Part shown: one piece after another, positions 12,116 to 22,630 of the stretch
Layout: the number at the start of each line of letters is the position of its first letter
How positions within the stretch are numbered: position 1 is the stretch's first letter
Assembly: GCA_009363875.1 (NCBI GenBank)
Contig: CM018686.1
Coordinates: forward strand, 7,626,001-7,690,000
Reading direction: 5' to 3'
Length of the DNA stretch: 64,000 nt
From: Mikania micrantha
Lineage: Eukaryota; Streptophyta; Magnoliopsida; Asterales; Asteraceae
Translations under genes and position numbers: made by a program
Notes under the pieces: generated by a model
Seen by the model: only the letters and a program-made list of their open reading frames with translations
Database searches by the model: none
What the model was told of the DNA's origin: nothing

Positions 12116-14122
12116 TGACTGCCCCTGCAAGAGTATGGTCAAGCAAAGATTTGGTGTTCCGTATCTTGGCAAGTCAAAAAGATTGCAACACAGTGCAGGA
12201 TGCCTTGTTGTTCCCTTCTTATAGGTCTGAGCCATTTCTAAGATGTATGTTGCTTTTCTATGATTATTGTGAAACATTGTTGGAGTTCTACTATCTACTT
12301 GTGATCGCAAATCTTATCAGTTTATGTATGTCAATGAATTGGGAGCATCAACAGGTACTAACAGAACATTTTACCTATACAACGAATCAATGATGCCCGA
12401 AAGATTACATGCTGCTATGTTACAGGTACATAAACATGTTGGTTTTTAGGATGGTTCTATACACTTTTTTTCTTCCTTTTAAAGTGCTTGAATCTAATTA
12501 CATGATGTTCTTTTCATATTGGTTTATCTTTTGGGTTAATTGTATTAGCAAATGGCCCACCGGTTTTCCATTCGCCTTTTTTTTGTTCTTTGCTCATTTG
12601 AGTTGATTTTTTGTGTGGATGTTGCAAAAAAGACTTTTTGATTTTTAGGTAATGTCTAATTATTGAGATTGTACCTTTTCTTTAAACGCTGTCACACGGC
12701 GGTATCATATGTCCTTTGCATCTCAGGGGTTTTGGGATTAATGGAGAGCAGGTTAAGATATGCTTCTTATAATCGATTATGCTTTTTTTGTTGGTTGTTG
12801 TTTGTGGTTGGGTTCTATGTATTCTTTTTATAGTTATAAGGCCTTCTTTCTTATTATGATTGCTTGTTTTGTAATCATATTCTACAAATTCAGATGCAAC
12901 ACAGATTTGGAGAACGTCACTACTATGCGCTATTGACACCAATGGTTTGTAATCATGTTCTAGAAATTCATGTTCTTGGAATTCAGATACAAGTATACAA
13001 CACATACTATTGTCGTTTGATTAGTTTTGCTAATATAATTTCTCGAGATATTGATCCACTTTTGCATTTTTAGATCTTTGAATCTTTAGGCAAATAATTC
13101 CAACGCAAGTTTGTAACAAAGAACTCAAAACTAATTGGTTAGAAGTAATGGAGGCTTTAGGTTGTCGTTCAAATGAACGTGTTTTTTCTTTATTTTTTTA
13201 AGAATGCTGCTAGGTTGGGCACATATTTATTAACTAAAAGATGTATCATTTCTGCAGTTTATGACCCCATTTTCTCATGCTATGCGAAACTATTTGGATT
13301 TGGTTGTTCCTCCCCTCACATCAATGTTCCTTTATTTCACTCACCTGCTATGTTTTAGCTTACTGATTTTGTCATTATTTCCGTCCTTTCGTTTTCTCCT
13401 TATATGAGATTTATGCTTTATGTGTCTGTTGCAAGATTACAAGAGACATGATGAGATAATACATTGTATATAAATGTACATATTGTGCATCAAATCCAAC
13501 CACTTAGATAATTATAAAATCCAACCATTGGTGTGAATATCAGATGTATAACGGTCTATTCTGCCTCGTGTAAACAGATAGGGTATGTGTTTTTTTGGGT
13601 CTTACTGTTTTGGCATTCTAAGGTTCTTCAATAGAATTTCCTTTTTTGCCTCCTGTTTGATTGTTGTTTTAATGTATGTTAACATTGTAAGTTTTAGACC
13701 ACAGGTTAGTAGAGACGCCCATATTTATGAAAAGTTAGAAGTTAGTTGTTGATCAAGATTTTTGCAGCTTACCTGAGTGATAGGTTTTTTTTTCAAATGA
13801 TACAAAAGTTTCCTTCTGTTTTCCCTACTTTGTGTATTTTCATCATAAGTTTGCATAGCTTCTAATCATATGAAATATTTGACACAATCACCAACAACAC
13901 TTTACAAAACTTTACAAAAAGATTTATGGTTTTTTTTTTCTTTCTTTGCCATTTTTAAGAATTCATTTTTTTTATTGGGATTGATGCTCCATCCATTTGA
14001 GCATTGTATTGTCTTATTTTTACATACATACATGCATACTTTCAATTGCCACTTTCATAATGTGACAAGATTTAAGGTATAATGCCGTCAAAGTGATAGT
14101 GGTTATGACATGATTTGTTTGT

Positions 14123-14265
14123 ACAACAACAAGCATACCCAGTAAAAATCCCATTTAGAGTAAGGTCTTGGCCCTTGGGGGGAAGGATAGAGACAAACCT
14201 TGCCCCTACCCAGTTGGGACAGAGAGGCTGCTCCGAAGTAGTCCCCGACTCAAAGTTATCTTTTA
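14123..14265 (-). mobile_element. SINE fragment, Au-like 3' region
   Basis: Read on the minus strand it has AGAGGCTG..CTCTGTCCC-type sequence, GGGGCAAGGTTTGTCTC, ACTGGGTATGCTTG and a TTG-repeat tail. This matches my recollection of the 3' part of the widespread plant Au SINE. The tRNA-derived head with A and B boxes is not found, so the copy is 5' truncated or decayed. Confidence 0.55.
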
Positions 14266-14867
14266 AGGTTAATCATCATAACGCTTTTAACGATTATTTT
14301 CACAAAATAAGTAAAAAAACTTTAAAATTAGTGAAATTTTACTTTTGCCCCTCGAGGGCCACACATACAAATGGGGCATTTGATATGTACGTTTGATATT
14401 TGAAATTTTATATTTAAGATTTATCGGTTCAGTATATAAGACCCGACGCAACGCGCTGGTCCTTAATCGTAGTTAGAATATTAAAGCCTATCATTTATCT
14501 TTTCTAAAATATATATATAAATGAAAATATATGAACATAATATATTTTTGATTTTTTTATTTGATTTTGTAAAAAAATAATGTGATGGTAATAGCAAAAA
14601 CAAAGATGAGAATACGTGAAGTGAAAAAATATTAAATAATTTTTTTTTGTGGCCACTGCCCACTTGTTTATTCTAAATATTAAATGACTAGGCAATTCAC
14701 AAATTCCAACTACTTTCAGGGAAATTTCCGTAATGACTAATGAATGCTTAACGTGGGTCCATCCTCACAAGACTAAAAAGTCTTTAAACTTGAAGCCTTA
14801 CAGACTTCTCTTCACTCAAAAGTCAAACCATTCATACATACCTTCTTCCAATAATTCATCACCATCC
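14266..14867 (+). other. Upstream region of the TNL gene
   Basis: AT-rich; a TATA-like run (ATATATATATAAATG) lies near 14510-14523. Nothing else could be assigned. An in-frame ATG at 14733 precedes the preferred start at 14868, but the 45 extra residues resemble nothing in the family. Confidence 0.4.
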
Positions 14868-15412
14868 ATGGGTGTTCTCTCTGAACTTTTACCATCTTCT
14901 TCTTCAACTCATGTTTTTGATCATCATAATCTTACATATGATTATGACGTGTTTTTAAGTTTTAGGGGCAAAGACACTCGTAATGGCTTCACAGACCATC
15001 TCTATAATGCCCTTTTGGATTCCGGAATGATCACGTTTTTGGATGATGAAGAGATTGAAACAGGAGAGCCGCTGAAACCAGAACTGGAGAGTGCGATTAG
15101 ATCATCCAGGGCTTCGGTTATCATCCTGTCCGAGAATTATGCCTCTTCAACATGGTGCCTAGACGAATTGGTACTAATCCTTCACCAAAAGAGGATATGC
15201 AAACAATATGTCATCCCCATCTTCTATCATGTCGAGCCCACCCATGTCCGGAAGCAACATAACAGCTTCGGGGAAGCAATGGCTGAACATAAACAGAAGA
15301 TGGAGGCAGAAACAGATGCTGAGAAAAGAAGTCAGTCTGCTCAAAAGATGGAGTCATGGAAGATGGCTCTCACAGAAGTTGCTGATCTAAAAGGAATAGA
15401 TGTTAAAGATAG
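14868..15412 (+). CDS. TNL exon 1: TIR domain
   Basis: About 181 residues. The TIR domain starts near residue 25 with YDVFLSFRGKDTRNGFTDHL. A BB-loop-like segment (LDDEEIETGEPL) and the block ASSTWCLDELVLI follow. The glutamate in WCLDEL (about residue 100) is at the place of the catalytic Glu of plant TIR NADases and is present. TIR domains of this class cleave NAD+ to signalling nucleotides on receptor oligomerisation. ATG 14868 is chosen because it lies about 25 codons before the domain, as is usual. The exon ends at a GT donor with a split Arg codon (AG/G), the typical TNL intron position after the TIR. Confidence 0.85.
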
Positions 15413-15596
15413 GTAAATTCCTCATCTTTCTATTACAATCTTTTTAAAATTTTATTACACAATTAAAATTTCCAGATGTAGCATTATTTAACATGATCAC
15501 AAATACATAATTATAAAAGGTAGCATTTGGTTTGGATCTTTGAGTTATCATATCTGTAGATCAGGTTATGTATTTCTGACTTAAATTAATTTTCAG

Positions 15597-16725
15597 GAAA
15601 GAGTCAGAATTTATTAAAGAAGTTGTTGCTGACATCCACCGTAGATTACGTGTACCCTTAAGTAACACTTTGCCACGGCTCATCGGGATTGACTATGAAA
15701 TTGAATTCGTTAGTTCATGGTTGACAGATGGATCTTCTTGTACTGCTGACATTCTCACAATTGTTGGCATGAGTGGGATCGGAAAGACGTCTTTGGCAAG
15801 ACATGTTTTCGGGTTACACTTAAGTATATTTGATAAAAGCAGCTTTATTGAAGGCATCAATGCGATAGTTAATGAATGCTCGAATAGATTGCTTGATTTA
15901 CAAAAGAAGCTTCATGGAGACATTTCAAAAAAAAATGAGTTACGAGTTAATGATGTCATCGGGTACACCTCTAAGATTGAATATGTGCTAGCACGTAAAA
16001 GGGTGTTTATAGTGCTTGATGATATTGGTAGTCTCAAGGAGTTGGATGCTTTACTTGGAAACAAAGGTTTGCATCCAGGAAGCAAAGTCATAGTTACAAC
16101 CAAGGATGCATCTTTAACAAAAAGGTGTGCATTATTGAAGGCACAAGTTCATCGCAATTGTAAAGAGGTCTTACTTAATGGCTTAGATAAATATGATTCA
16201 CTAAAACTTCTTTGCATTCATGCATTCGATAGCCAAAATCCCAAAGAAGGTTATGAAGTGGTTTCAAAAAAGCTTGTCAAGTATTGTGAAGGACATCCAT
16301 TGGCAATTCAAGCTTTGGGCAGGTCTCTACAAGATGAAGATGTAGCACAGTGGAAAGACCGCATCAACGTGCTGAAGAAAGAACCCCATTCTCATATAAA
16401 CACGGCATTGAAGATGAGCTTTGATGCTTTGCTATTTAAAAATGATAAGGAATTGTTTAAGCATATTGCCTGTTTTTTTGTGGGAACAGATAGAGATGTG
16501 ACTGAACTAATATTGAATGCGTGTGATATAAACACGAGATCCGGGATCACAAATCTTGTTGATAGATGCCTTCTTAGGATCGGACAGAATAAAGAGTTGA
16601 TAATGCATCAATTAGTTCAAGAGATGGGAAGGGATTTAGCACGTCAAGAATCACCCCAAAAACCGTGGAAGCGTAGTCGATCATGGTGTCACTTAGAGTC
16701 ATTCAAAGTGCTGAAACAAAAAAAG
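15597..16725 (+). CDS. TNL exon 2: NB-ARC domain
   Basis: The nucleotide-binding switch of the receptor. The P-loop is VGMSGIGKTSLARHVF (near residue 238) and kinase 2 is VFIVLDD (near 320). RNBS-B reads GSKVIVTTKD and the GLPL-type motif is GHPLAIQALG (near 413). RNBS-D carries CFFVGTDRDV. The ARC2 motif normally MHD is MHQ (residues 518-520), followed by the conserved LVQEMGRDLARQESP. The Asp of MHD contacts the nucleotide in the family, so Gln may change ADP holding. The exon ends in phase 0 at LKQKK with a GT donor; the next intron holds an in-frame stop at 16771, so splicing is required. Confidence 0.85.
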
Positions 16726-16831
16726 GTGATTGGATGTTTATTCTTAGTAATATGTATGTTAAAGTATTTTTAATGCGGGTATGTCACATTTATAATTTCT
16801 TTTTTTTTTTGGGCATGAACTTTCTTTGTAG

Positions 16832-17154
16832 GCTAAGAGAAATATGTTAGGCCTTGCCCTTGACATGAAAATGGTTGACAAAAAGAGGTTACATGGATCA
16901 TTTGAGTTAAAAACAGAGTCATTCAGTGCTATGGACAATCTAATGCTACTCCAACTTAATTATGTTCAACTAAATGGATGTTTCGATAATTTTCCAGAAG
17001 AATTAAGATGGTTGTGTATGCATGGCTCCCCTTTAAAGTCACACCTTTTGACTTACCAATGGAGAATGTGGTTGTTCTTGACATGTCTTATAGCAATATT
17101 GAATATTTTGATATGTTATATAGTAACCTACAACCACCTACAAAGAGGCAAAAG
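16832..17154 (+). pseudogene. TNL exon 3: linker to LRR, carries the frameshift
   Basis: Begins in frame as AKRNMLGLALDMKMVD and continues with the usual linker block ending EELRWLCMHGSPLKS. After that the expected family sequence (ending YSNLQPPTKRQK just before the donor) is found in the neighbouring frame. This places a one-base loss at about 17040-17050. The length of 323 nt, not divisible by three between phase-0 boundaries, independently shows the loss. In the existing frame a stop follows within about ten codons of exon 4. Confidence 0.85.
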
Positions 17155-17381
17155 GTAAGATTTTAGATAAGTTTTTGAAACAAGATTGAATTTTGCGAAC
17201 ATCAAACTGATTTAACGTGAATACGGCAACTTATCCTGAAATATCAATGTTCTCGTGTAAATCATAATTACTTAAAATAAGTGATGACACTTGAATGATC
17301 ACGCATGCGTGACAACTCTTATTGTTTTTTGTTCACAAGTAAATACGTTTCAATACTAAGTTTTACTTATATTTACTCCAG

Positions 17382-18236
17382 GGGTTAATTGGATCAAGCT
17401 CAAATGATAAGCGATCTCTTGGATCATTGAAGATTCTGGATATGAGTTTCTGTGAACAACTTCATAGTGTTGGTGGATTTTCAGAACTCCCTACTCTTGA
17501 GAGGTTAATCCTTACAAACTGCATAGGTTTGATTGAGGTGTGTGAATCAATTGAGCAATGTGATGACCTTGTCCATATTGATCTGAGTTACTGTTACAAG
17601 CTTAGAAAGCTTCCGAAATCCCTAGCCAAGTTAAAGAAGGTCCAAACGCTATTGTTAGATGGCTGTAGTTCTCGTGAATCTCAAATTGAAATGGGGAATG
17701 TGAAGGTCATTCCAAGTTATTTGATGTTCAATATGATTTCTTTACTGAGCTCATTGAGAATTCTGTCGCTTGTAAATAATAAATTGTCCAACGAATGTTT
17801 CCCTATGGACTTGAGTTGTCTAGCATTGTTAGAGGAATTACGATTAGATGGAAACCCAATCGTTTCGTTGCCGAGTTGTGTGAGAACCCTTCCTAGGCTT
17901 GAGAGACTTCATATGAATAAGTGTGATAAACTTGTATCAATTGAGCATCCTCCATGTACACTTAGAGAATTATCGGTCTATTTTAATGTTGCAAATAATC
18001 CTTCAATAAGGAAAATTAAATTTGATCTAGAAATGCCCCCGTTCAACTTTTACGGAGTTGGTCTATTACTGTCATTATCATCATTTGAAATCGATGGCAT
18101 GGTGAAAGTCCAAGGTATGGAAAATGTTGAGGAAAAGTTGCTACATTGTTTGGGCTGGATAGATTTAGAGTTTACTATAGAAATAGTCTTCAAAACTTTC
18201 ACATTTGGAGGAAGAGCAGTTAAATGCCAAACTCAG
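17382..18236 (+). CDS. TNL exon 4: leucine-rich repeats
   Basis: 285 codons, phase 0 at both ends. Clear repeats: LKILDMSFCEQLHSVGGFSE, LERLILTNCIGLIEV, LVHIDLSYCYKLRKLPKSL, LEELRLDGNPIVSLPSCV and LERLHMNKCDKLVSIE. LRRs of this class recognise the effector or guard protein and hold the receptor off. The LRR block is short for a TNL. The exon is intact in itself but lies downstream of the exon 3 frameshift, so it is translated only if that is bypassed. Confidence 0.8.
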
Positions 18237-18322
18237 GTTTCCTTTAATTGAAATTAGTTGTTATGCACTGTGAGTTATGAATTTAAGATGACCATTTAAT
18301 GTTTTATTTGTTTAATTGGCAG

Positions 18323-18908
18323 ATGTATTATCAATTTGGAGTCTTCAGTGTGTTTTATAAGGGGAAAGAAATGCCAAAGTGGATTAATTGTAGAAGTAAG
18401 GGTCCATCAATATCATTTACCAACCCATCATCTCTAAAGAAGCTTCGAGGACTGAATTTCTTTTGTATAATAAAGAAGAAACCAGTGGCTTTCGCCTTTG
18501 TGATACCAGTGATCAAAATTAGCAATATAACAAAAAGCAACACCTGGATTTATAAACATTATATTGCTGAAGTGTATTATGATTTCATTGAAGAGAATAT
18601 TGAAGATGGAAATGAGTGTTTATGCTTGTTAAGTCATTGGATGTTTGGGCCAAATGAGATGAAAGCAGGTGACCACATTATTGTTACTGTAGCCAATGAA
18701 TATTCTCTAGAACTGATATTTGAGAGTGGGATTGGTCTTGTGTATGATGATGTTAGTATGAAAGAAGATAAAGATGTGTTGGGTTATTACAAGTCATGGA
18801 ATCACATCATTGGCGGAGATCTCTCCCCTTTTCAAACTACAACCGGAGAATACGTCCTAGAGCACAATAGTTATCGTCCTTTTGTTTATGACAGAACCAA
18901 CTTTAAAG
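18323..18908 (+). CDS. TNL exon 5: post-LRR C-JID (jelly-roll) domain
   Basis: 195 codons plus one base. It starts YYQFGVFSVFYKGKEMPKWI, followed by GPSISFTNP, LRGLNFFCII and the acidic block FIEENIEDGNECLCLLSHWM. This matches the post-LRR domain that follows the repeats in many dicot TNLs and helps to recognise effectors. It ends at a GT donor in phase 1, completed by exon 6 to an Asp codon. It is undamaged but downstream of the exon 3 frameshift. Confidence 0.75.
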
Positions 18909-18983
18909 GTAGGCGTCATTTTTGTTAATAGAATTTGATCCAAGTCTTGTGTGATTTATAACTAATTAATGTGTATGATGAAG

Positions 18984-19030
18984 ATGGAAAGAGCGAGGAA
19001 GAAGAGGTGTTTGGTTATAACAAGTCATGA
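18984..19030 (+). CDS. TNL exon 6: short C-terminal exon
   Basis: It follows an AG acceptor at 18982-18983 and encodes DGKSEEEEVFGYNKS, then TGA at 19028. The exon makes the total length divisible by three with the corrected exon 3. Sequence beyond the stop continues to resemble exon 5 (see 19031-19135), with TGA standing where exon 5 has TGG. Confidence 0.65.
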
Positions 19031-19135
19031 AAACACATTATTCATGGAGATCTCTCTCCTTTTCAAAGTTTTTAAAACTACAGCAGGAGAATACATCCAC
19101 AATGCAAACAATTTTGTCTTTCATCAAGTTTACAT
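19031..19135 (+). pseudogene. Decayed tandem copy of the TNL C-terminal segment
   Basis: After the stop, KHIIHGDLSPFQ and TTAGEYIHNANNF match NHIIGGDLSPFQTTTGEYVLEHNSY of exon 5 (18800-18875). This shows that exon 6 arose from a partial duplication of the end of exon 5, with a stop now inside it. Confidence 0.65.
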
Positions 19136-19350
19136 AATTCATATTTTGCTACTTTATTTCGTGTTGGAACCAAGTTTAAAAGTATATGAATGATAACTAA
19201 CTAATTTGAAACTTTATTTCATCTATTTTTCTTTCCAACTAACATAAAGCATTCTCTCAAATAAATAAATAAAATAAAATAAAAGGTTTGAGATATTTGT
19301 AGCCTCACCCAAATATTTATGGCAAATTAGATTTAAATAATCCAAAGTTC

Positions 19351-19843
19351 CAAACTTTGTTCAATTGGCTGCTGCCGGTTCCAACTATGAAAATCCCCAA
19401 TAACGATTCCTACTTTTGACCTATTTACCTCTGACGGACCTTCATAAAAATAACTTAACGGCGTTAACTTTTTTTCGAGTTTCGAACGAATTTTTTAGGG
19501 CTTTTGTTCAGAAAGAGAATACGAGTCGAATGACGTATAATTTATCTCGAAACGTTGCTCCAATTGACGAAATTGTTCTTCAATTAGGTGTTTAAACTTT
19601 CAATTGATTGAAGAAATCATCAAATTGGGAAATTTTGAGCAACTTTTCGAGGTAACTTTTACATCACTCGACTTGTATTATCTTTTTGAACAAAAGCCTT
19701 TAAAATCCGTTCGAAACTCGAAAAAAAGTTAACACTGTTAAGTTCTTTTGACGGCGGTCAGCTAGAGGTAAATAGGTCGAAAGTATGGACCGTTATTGGA
19801 GATTTTCATAGTTGGAACGACAGTGGCCAATTGATCAAAGTTT
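19351..19843. repeat. Long foldback (inverted repeat) of about 490 bp
   Basis: The left arm from AAACTTTGTTCAATTGGC pairs with the right arm ending GCCAATTGATCAAAGTTT. Pairing continues inward through CCAACTATGAAAATC, CAATAACG, CCTATTTACCTCT, GTTAACTTTTTTTCGAGTTT and CGAAACGTTGCT for more than 200 bp per arm. No clear target duplication was found. Probably a foldback MITE of unknown superfamily; a transcript would make a near-perfect hairpin. Confidence 0.75.
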
Positions 19844-20084
19844 ATATTATTAAAAGCCAATTAAAAAGTTGGTAAGCACGCATGTTTAAGACACAAGTAA
19901 AAGCATGCATTGTATATTCAATATTGGAGAATAATAAATTTGTGCAAACTAAATGTAAACATGAGTTTAAATCCTAACCTACAATAACTTTTTTTGTCTC
20001 CAAAACATGCGGACAATGTACGAAGATGGATTATATTCACCCTATTGTCGCACCTTGACATATGTTGGTTCAAACTAGCAAACC

Positions 20085-20500
20085 TATGCCTGGCAAAGTG
20101 GGCGGGTTGGGTCGGGTTGGGTAACGGGTCAGAACGGGTTCGGGTCAGGATGGGTGCGGGTCAGAATGAGCTTTAAGCAAAATAAGTTCGGGTTTAAATG
20201 GATTGTTGTTAAAAAACATCAATTTAATTTAACTTTAGATGTGTTATAAGTAAACAAATAGTCCATTTGGAGAATTTTTAGTGCTTTTTTCATCAAATAT
20301 GTATTTAATCATTCTTAAATGTTTGACTCCATTGCATTTACATACTTTTTTGGTTACCCGTCTTGACCCGCATTGTGTTCAAGTGCTACCCATCTCAACC
20401 CATCCAATATTATGATGTTACCCATTTCAACCCATTATACTACAATTATTTACCCAAACCAACCCATTTTCTTTGACATGGGTAACAATTGCCACCTCTA
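20085..20500. mobile_element. hAT-type miniature element (416 bp)
   Basis: Exact 8-bp duplication AGCAAACC at 20077-20084 and 20501-20508. Ends TATGCCTGGCAA and (reversed) TAGAGGTGGCAA. The subterminal regions are rich in GGGTTGGG/GACCCG-type and CAACCCAT repeats. No coding capacity. Confidence 0.85.
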
Positions 20501-20777
20501 AGCAAACCGAACAAAAGGATACAGATTGTCAGTCCCAAATAATACTATCAATACCTCTCCATCAGCTCCAACATGGTGTTAAATTGTGTGAAATGTCATT
20601 GGGAACTTAATGGCATGGCATGTCATGTCATGTCACGAAAATAAATGCTCATGGAATACATATTAACAACTCATAATGCACCAAATTATTGTCCATGCCA
20701 TGTCATAGAAATTTAAAAGACCGCATATAAATAGATCTTTTAGCAAGCTTTCCCCCAAGAAAAAGTATATAAAAACA

Positions 20778-21231
20778 CTAGGTTAATACCCGTGTATTAC
20801 ATAGATTTAATAAAGAAATATAACGAATAATTATCAATGAATATTTAGAAAATATAAAATGATTTAATATAAAATATGATTAAAATCTCGTATGATTTAA
20901 TATTTTAAGTATTAAAATAATAATATTATTTCTTTAAACACTAACTTTTTTATAATTTGTTTTTTCTTTAAACATTATGTTTCAAAATAATTTTTTTTAA
21001 ATTTTATAATTTATAATAATTTTTTTAAAAAGTGTGTTTTTAATATTAATATATTTTAAGGTATTAAAATTTTTTTCTTATTTTAAAAATGTATAAAAAG
21101 TATATATAATATTTAATATTATTATTTAATATTAGATGTATTTAATAGAAGAGAGATGAGAAATAGAGGTTGAGATGCTTTAGAAACATGTCATTTGCCA
21201 CAAAAAACTTTTATTTATTAGTATAAGTAGA
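20778..21231 (-). mobile_element. Non-autonomous Helitron (454 bp)
   Basis: Read on the minus strand it starts TCTACTTATACTAATAAATA and ends CTAG. Two bases before CTAG lies a perfect 6-bp hairpin, TAATAC-ACGG-GTATTA. The host bases are A before and T after, the Helitron insertion site. Interior is very AT-rich with no coding frame. Confidence 0.75.
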
Positions 21232-21744
21232 TGGGGCTATGAAACTCACCTTAAATCGACTTCTTTAACAACATTAGAGTCACAAGCAATTTCAGTACGT
21301 ATTCCGTAAGCATTAGTGACCTATAAGATTTTATGGTGTAATTTAATTGTTTGTTTCATAGACTCAATGGGTTTGGGTTAGACTTAAAGGTTAGCGTGCT
21401 TGCATGCTCTAGTCTTCTTTTAACTTAACCTGAGACCTATACCCATTTGTTTAACCAAATGACCCGTATGGTCCGTCTGTTTACCATCTATAAATATGTG
21501 TGTGCTTGTGTGTATATGTTTTACTCAATTCCCAAGCCGTCATATTTTTAACCACATACTTAGTTCACTCAGTCTCACAAATCAAATTCATACCCAAATA
21601 ACAGTTGCAACCCATTTACTCATACAAACATTTATGTTCAAACTTGCATGCTTTCACACCTCATTTTTTGTGTTGAAATACATATGAGTTCAATCTCCAA
21701 ATCCTATATTTTTTATTGGGCTAAATCTTATTTTTCTTTAGTAG
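21232..21744. other. Intergenic DNA
   Basis: No gene or repeat recognised; AT-rich unique-looking sequence between the Helitron and the copia element. Confidence 0.4.
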
Positions 21745-21749
21745 TGGGC

Positions 21750-22182
21750 TGTTGTATATGAAGCTCTTTGTTAGGAGATTAAACACAATTTACAAACACC
21801 AAATTTATAACTCACAAATGGAAGATTGATAGAACTTGCAGAAAGTAAATTTAAGATAGAAAAGATGGAATAGAACCACACTTTATTAATAAGATGAAAA
21901 GGCTAGATATAGGCATACTGTAACAAACATGGAATAGAAAAAACAACAATCATGCTACTGCCATCCTAAAGACCCGGTACAAAACAAGACCCCTTCTTTA
22001 CCCAACGTGCCATTTTTTTAACGTACACTTGCAAAGATTTCAGTCAAATTAGGATTTATTCTTTATTCACTCAAACGGAAACATGCAACCAAATAATTTA
22101 AACCAACTTCTAACATTACTTGACCCATGACCCACTAAACCATGTCATGCTGACCCGTGAACAAACCCTATTAATCCCAACA
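21750..22182 (-). repeat. 3' LTR of the gag-only copia element
   Basis: 433 bp, TG...CA; pairs with 23369-23797. The tract AAGGAGGTGAT just inside it (22183-22193 on minus) is the polypurine tract. Confidence 0.9.
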
Positions 22183-22199
22183 ATCACCTCCTTAATAGG

Positions 22200-22630
22200 T
22201 TTGTTCACGCTAGTCGTTCATAGCAGTGTCGGCTCCACTTCAATCAAATTCACCTCTTGATTTTTCTGCTTTGGACATTCATTGTTGTAGTGACCAAAAT
22301 CGCCACACTTGTAACATTTTACGTGGCTTTTATCCCGGTCACGCTCATTACCACGGACCCACGATCTTTTCCCCGGCCACGTCCAAAGTCATCTCGGTTA
22401 GAACTTCCAACGCCACAATGTTTACACCCATGCAATTTCTCTTGACTAGCCAACAACAAGCTTCCTTGAATGTCCTCCATTTTCTCGGTTCCTTTCAAGC
22501 GCTCCTCGTATGCCTTCAATCTTCCAACAGCTTCATCGAATAACATTGATTCCAAATCAAAACATTGCTCAATTGAAGCCACAATTTGAAGAAACGTCTT
22601 GGTCATCGAATCAAGCAACCTTTTCACCAA
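22200..22630 (-). pseudogene. Copia-type gag with CCHC zinc knuckle, frameshifted
   Basis: The minus-strand frame starting near 22630 reads VKRLLDSMTKTFLQIVASIE then GRLKAYEERLKG, the conserved end of the copia gag (UBN2-type) domain. Downstream in a neighbouring frame is the knuckle CYKCGDFGHYNNECPKQ (C-x2-C-x4-H-x4-C) with a stop at about 22220, just before the polypurine tract. At least one frameshift lies near 22330. The N-terminal gag (22631-23300) is too decayed to follow. Confidence 0.75.

Larger units (their letters stand above)
8926..14122. other. T-rich intron-like or intergenic region without recognisable genes
   Basis: The plus strand is strongly T-rich, as in plant introns or UTRs. 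Short frames exist (for example 12040-12393) but none has recognisable protein features. The region contains a diverged duplication (11316-12115) with an inserted hAT element. Could be introns of a gene whose exons are too short or decayed to see, or a long non-coding transcript. Confidence 0.4.
14868..19030 (+). pseudogene. TIR-NB-ARC-LRR (TNL) disease-resistance gene, six exons, frameshifted
   Basis: Intracellular immune receptor of the TNL class. The model joins 14868-15412, 15597-16725, 16832-17154, 17382-18236, 18323-18908 and 18984-19030. All introns are GT-AG. Domain order is TIR, NB-ARC, leucine-rich repeats, then a post-LRR jelly-roll (C-JID) domain, which is usual for TNLs. Exon 3 is 323 nt: one base more would put every downstream exon in frame and give 1161 residues. 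As it stands the frame is lost near 17045 and translation stops early in exon 4, leaving a TIR-NB-ARC protein of roughly 670 residues. The ARC2 MHD motif reads MHQ. Truncated TIR-NB proteins can be functional in plants, so the remaining product need not be inert. A sequencing or assembly error is the other explanation. Confidence 0.85.

Noticed and set aside
12040..12393. 117-codon plus frame
   Set aside because: Low-complexity Phe/Leu-rich start caused by T runs; no domain, no splice context that could be trusted.
14481..14695. Minus frames of 60-63 codons upstream of the TNL
   Set aside because: AT-rich low-complexity sequence with no support.
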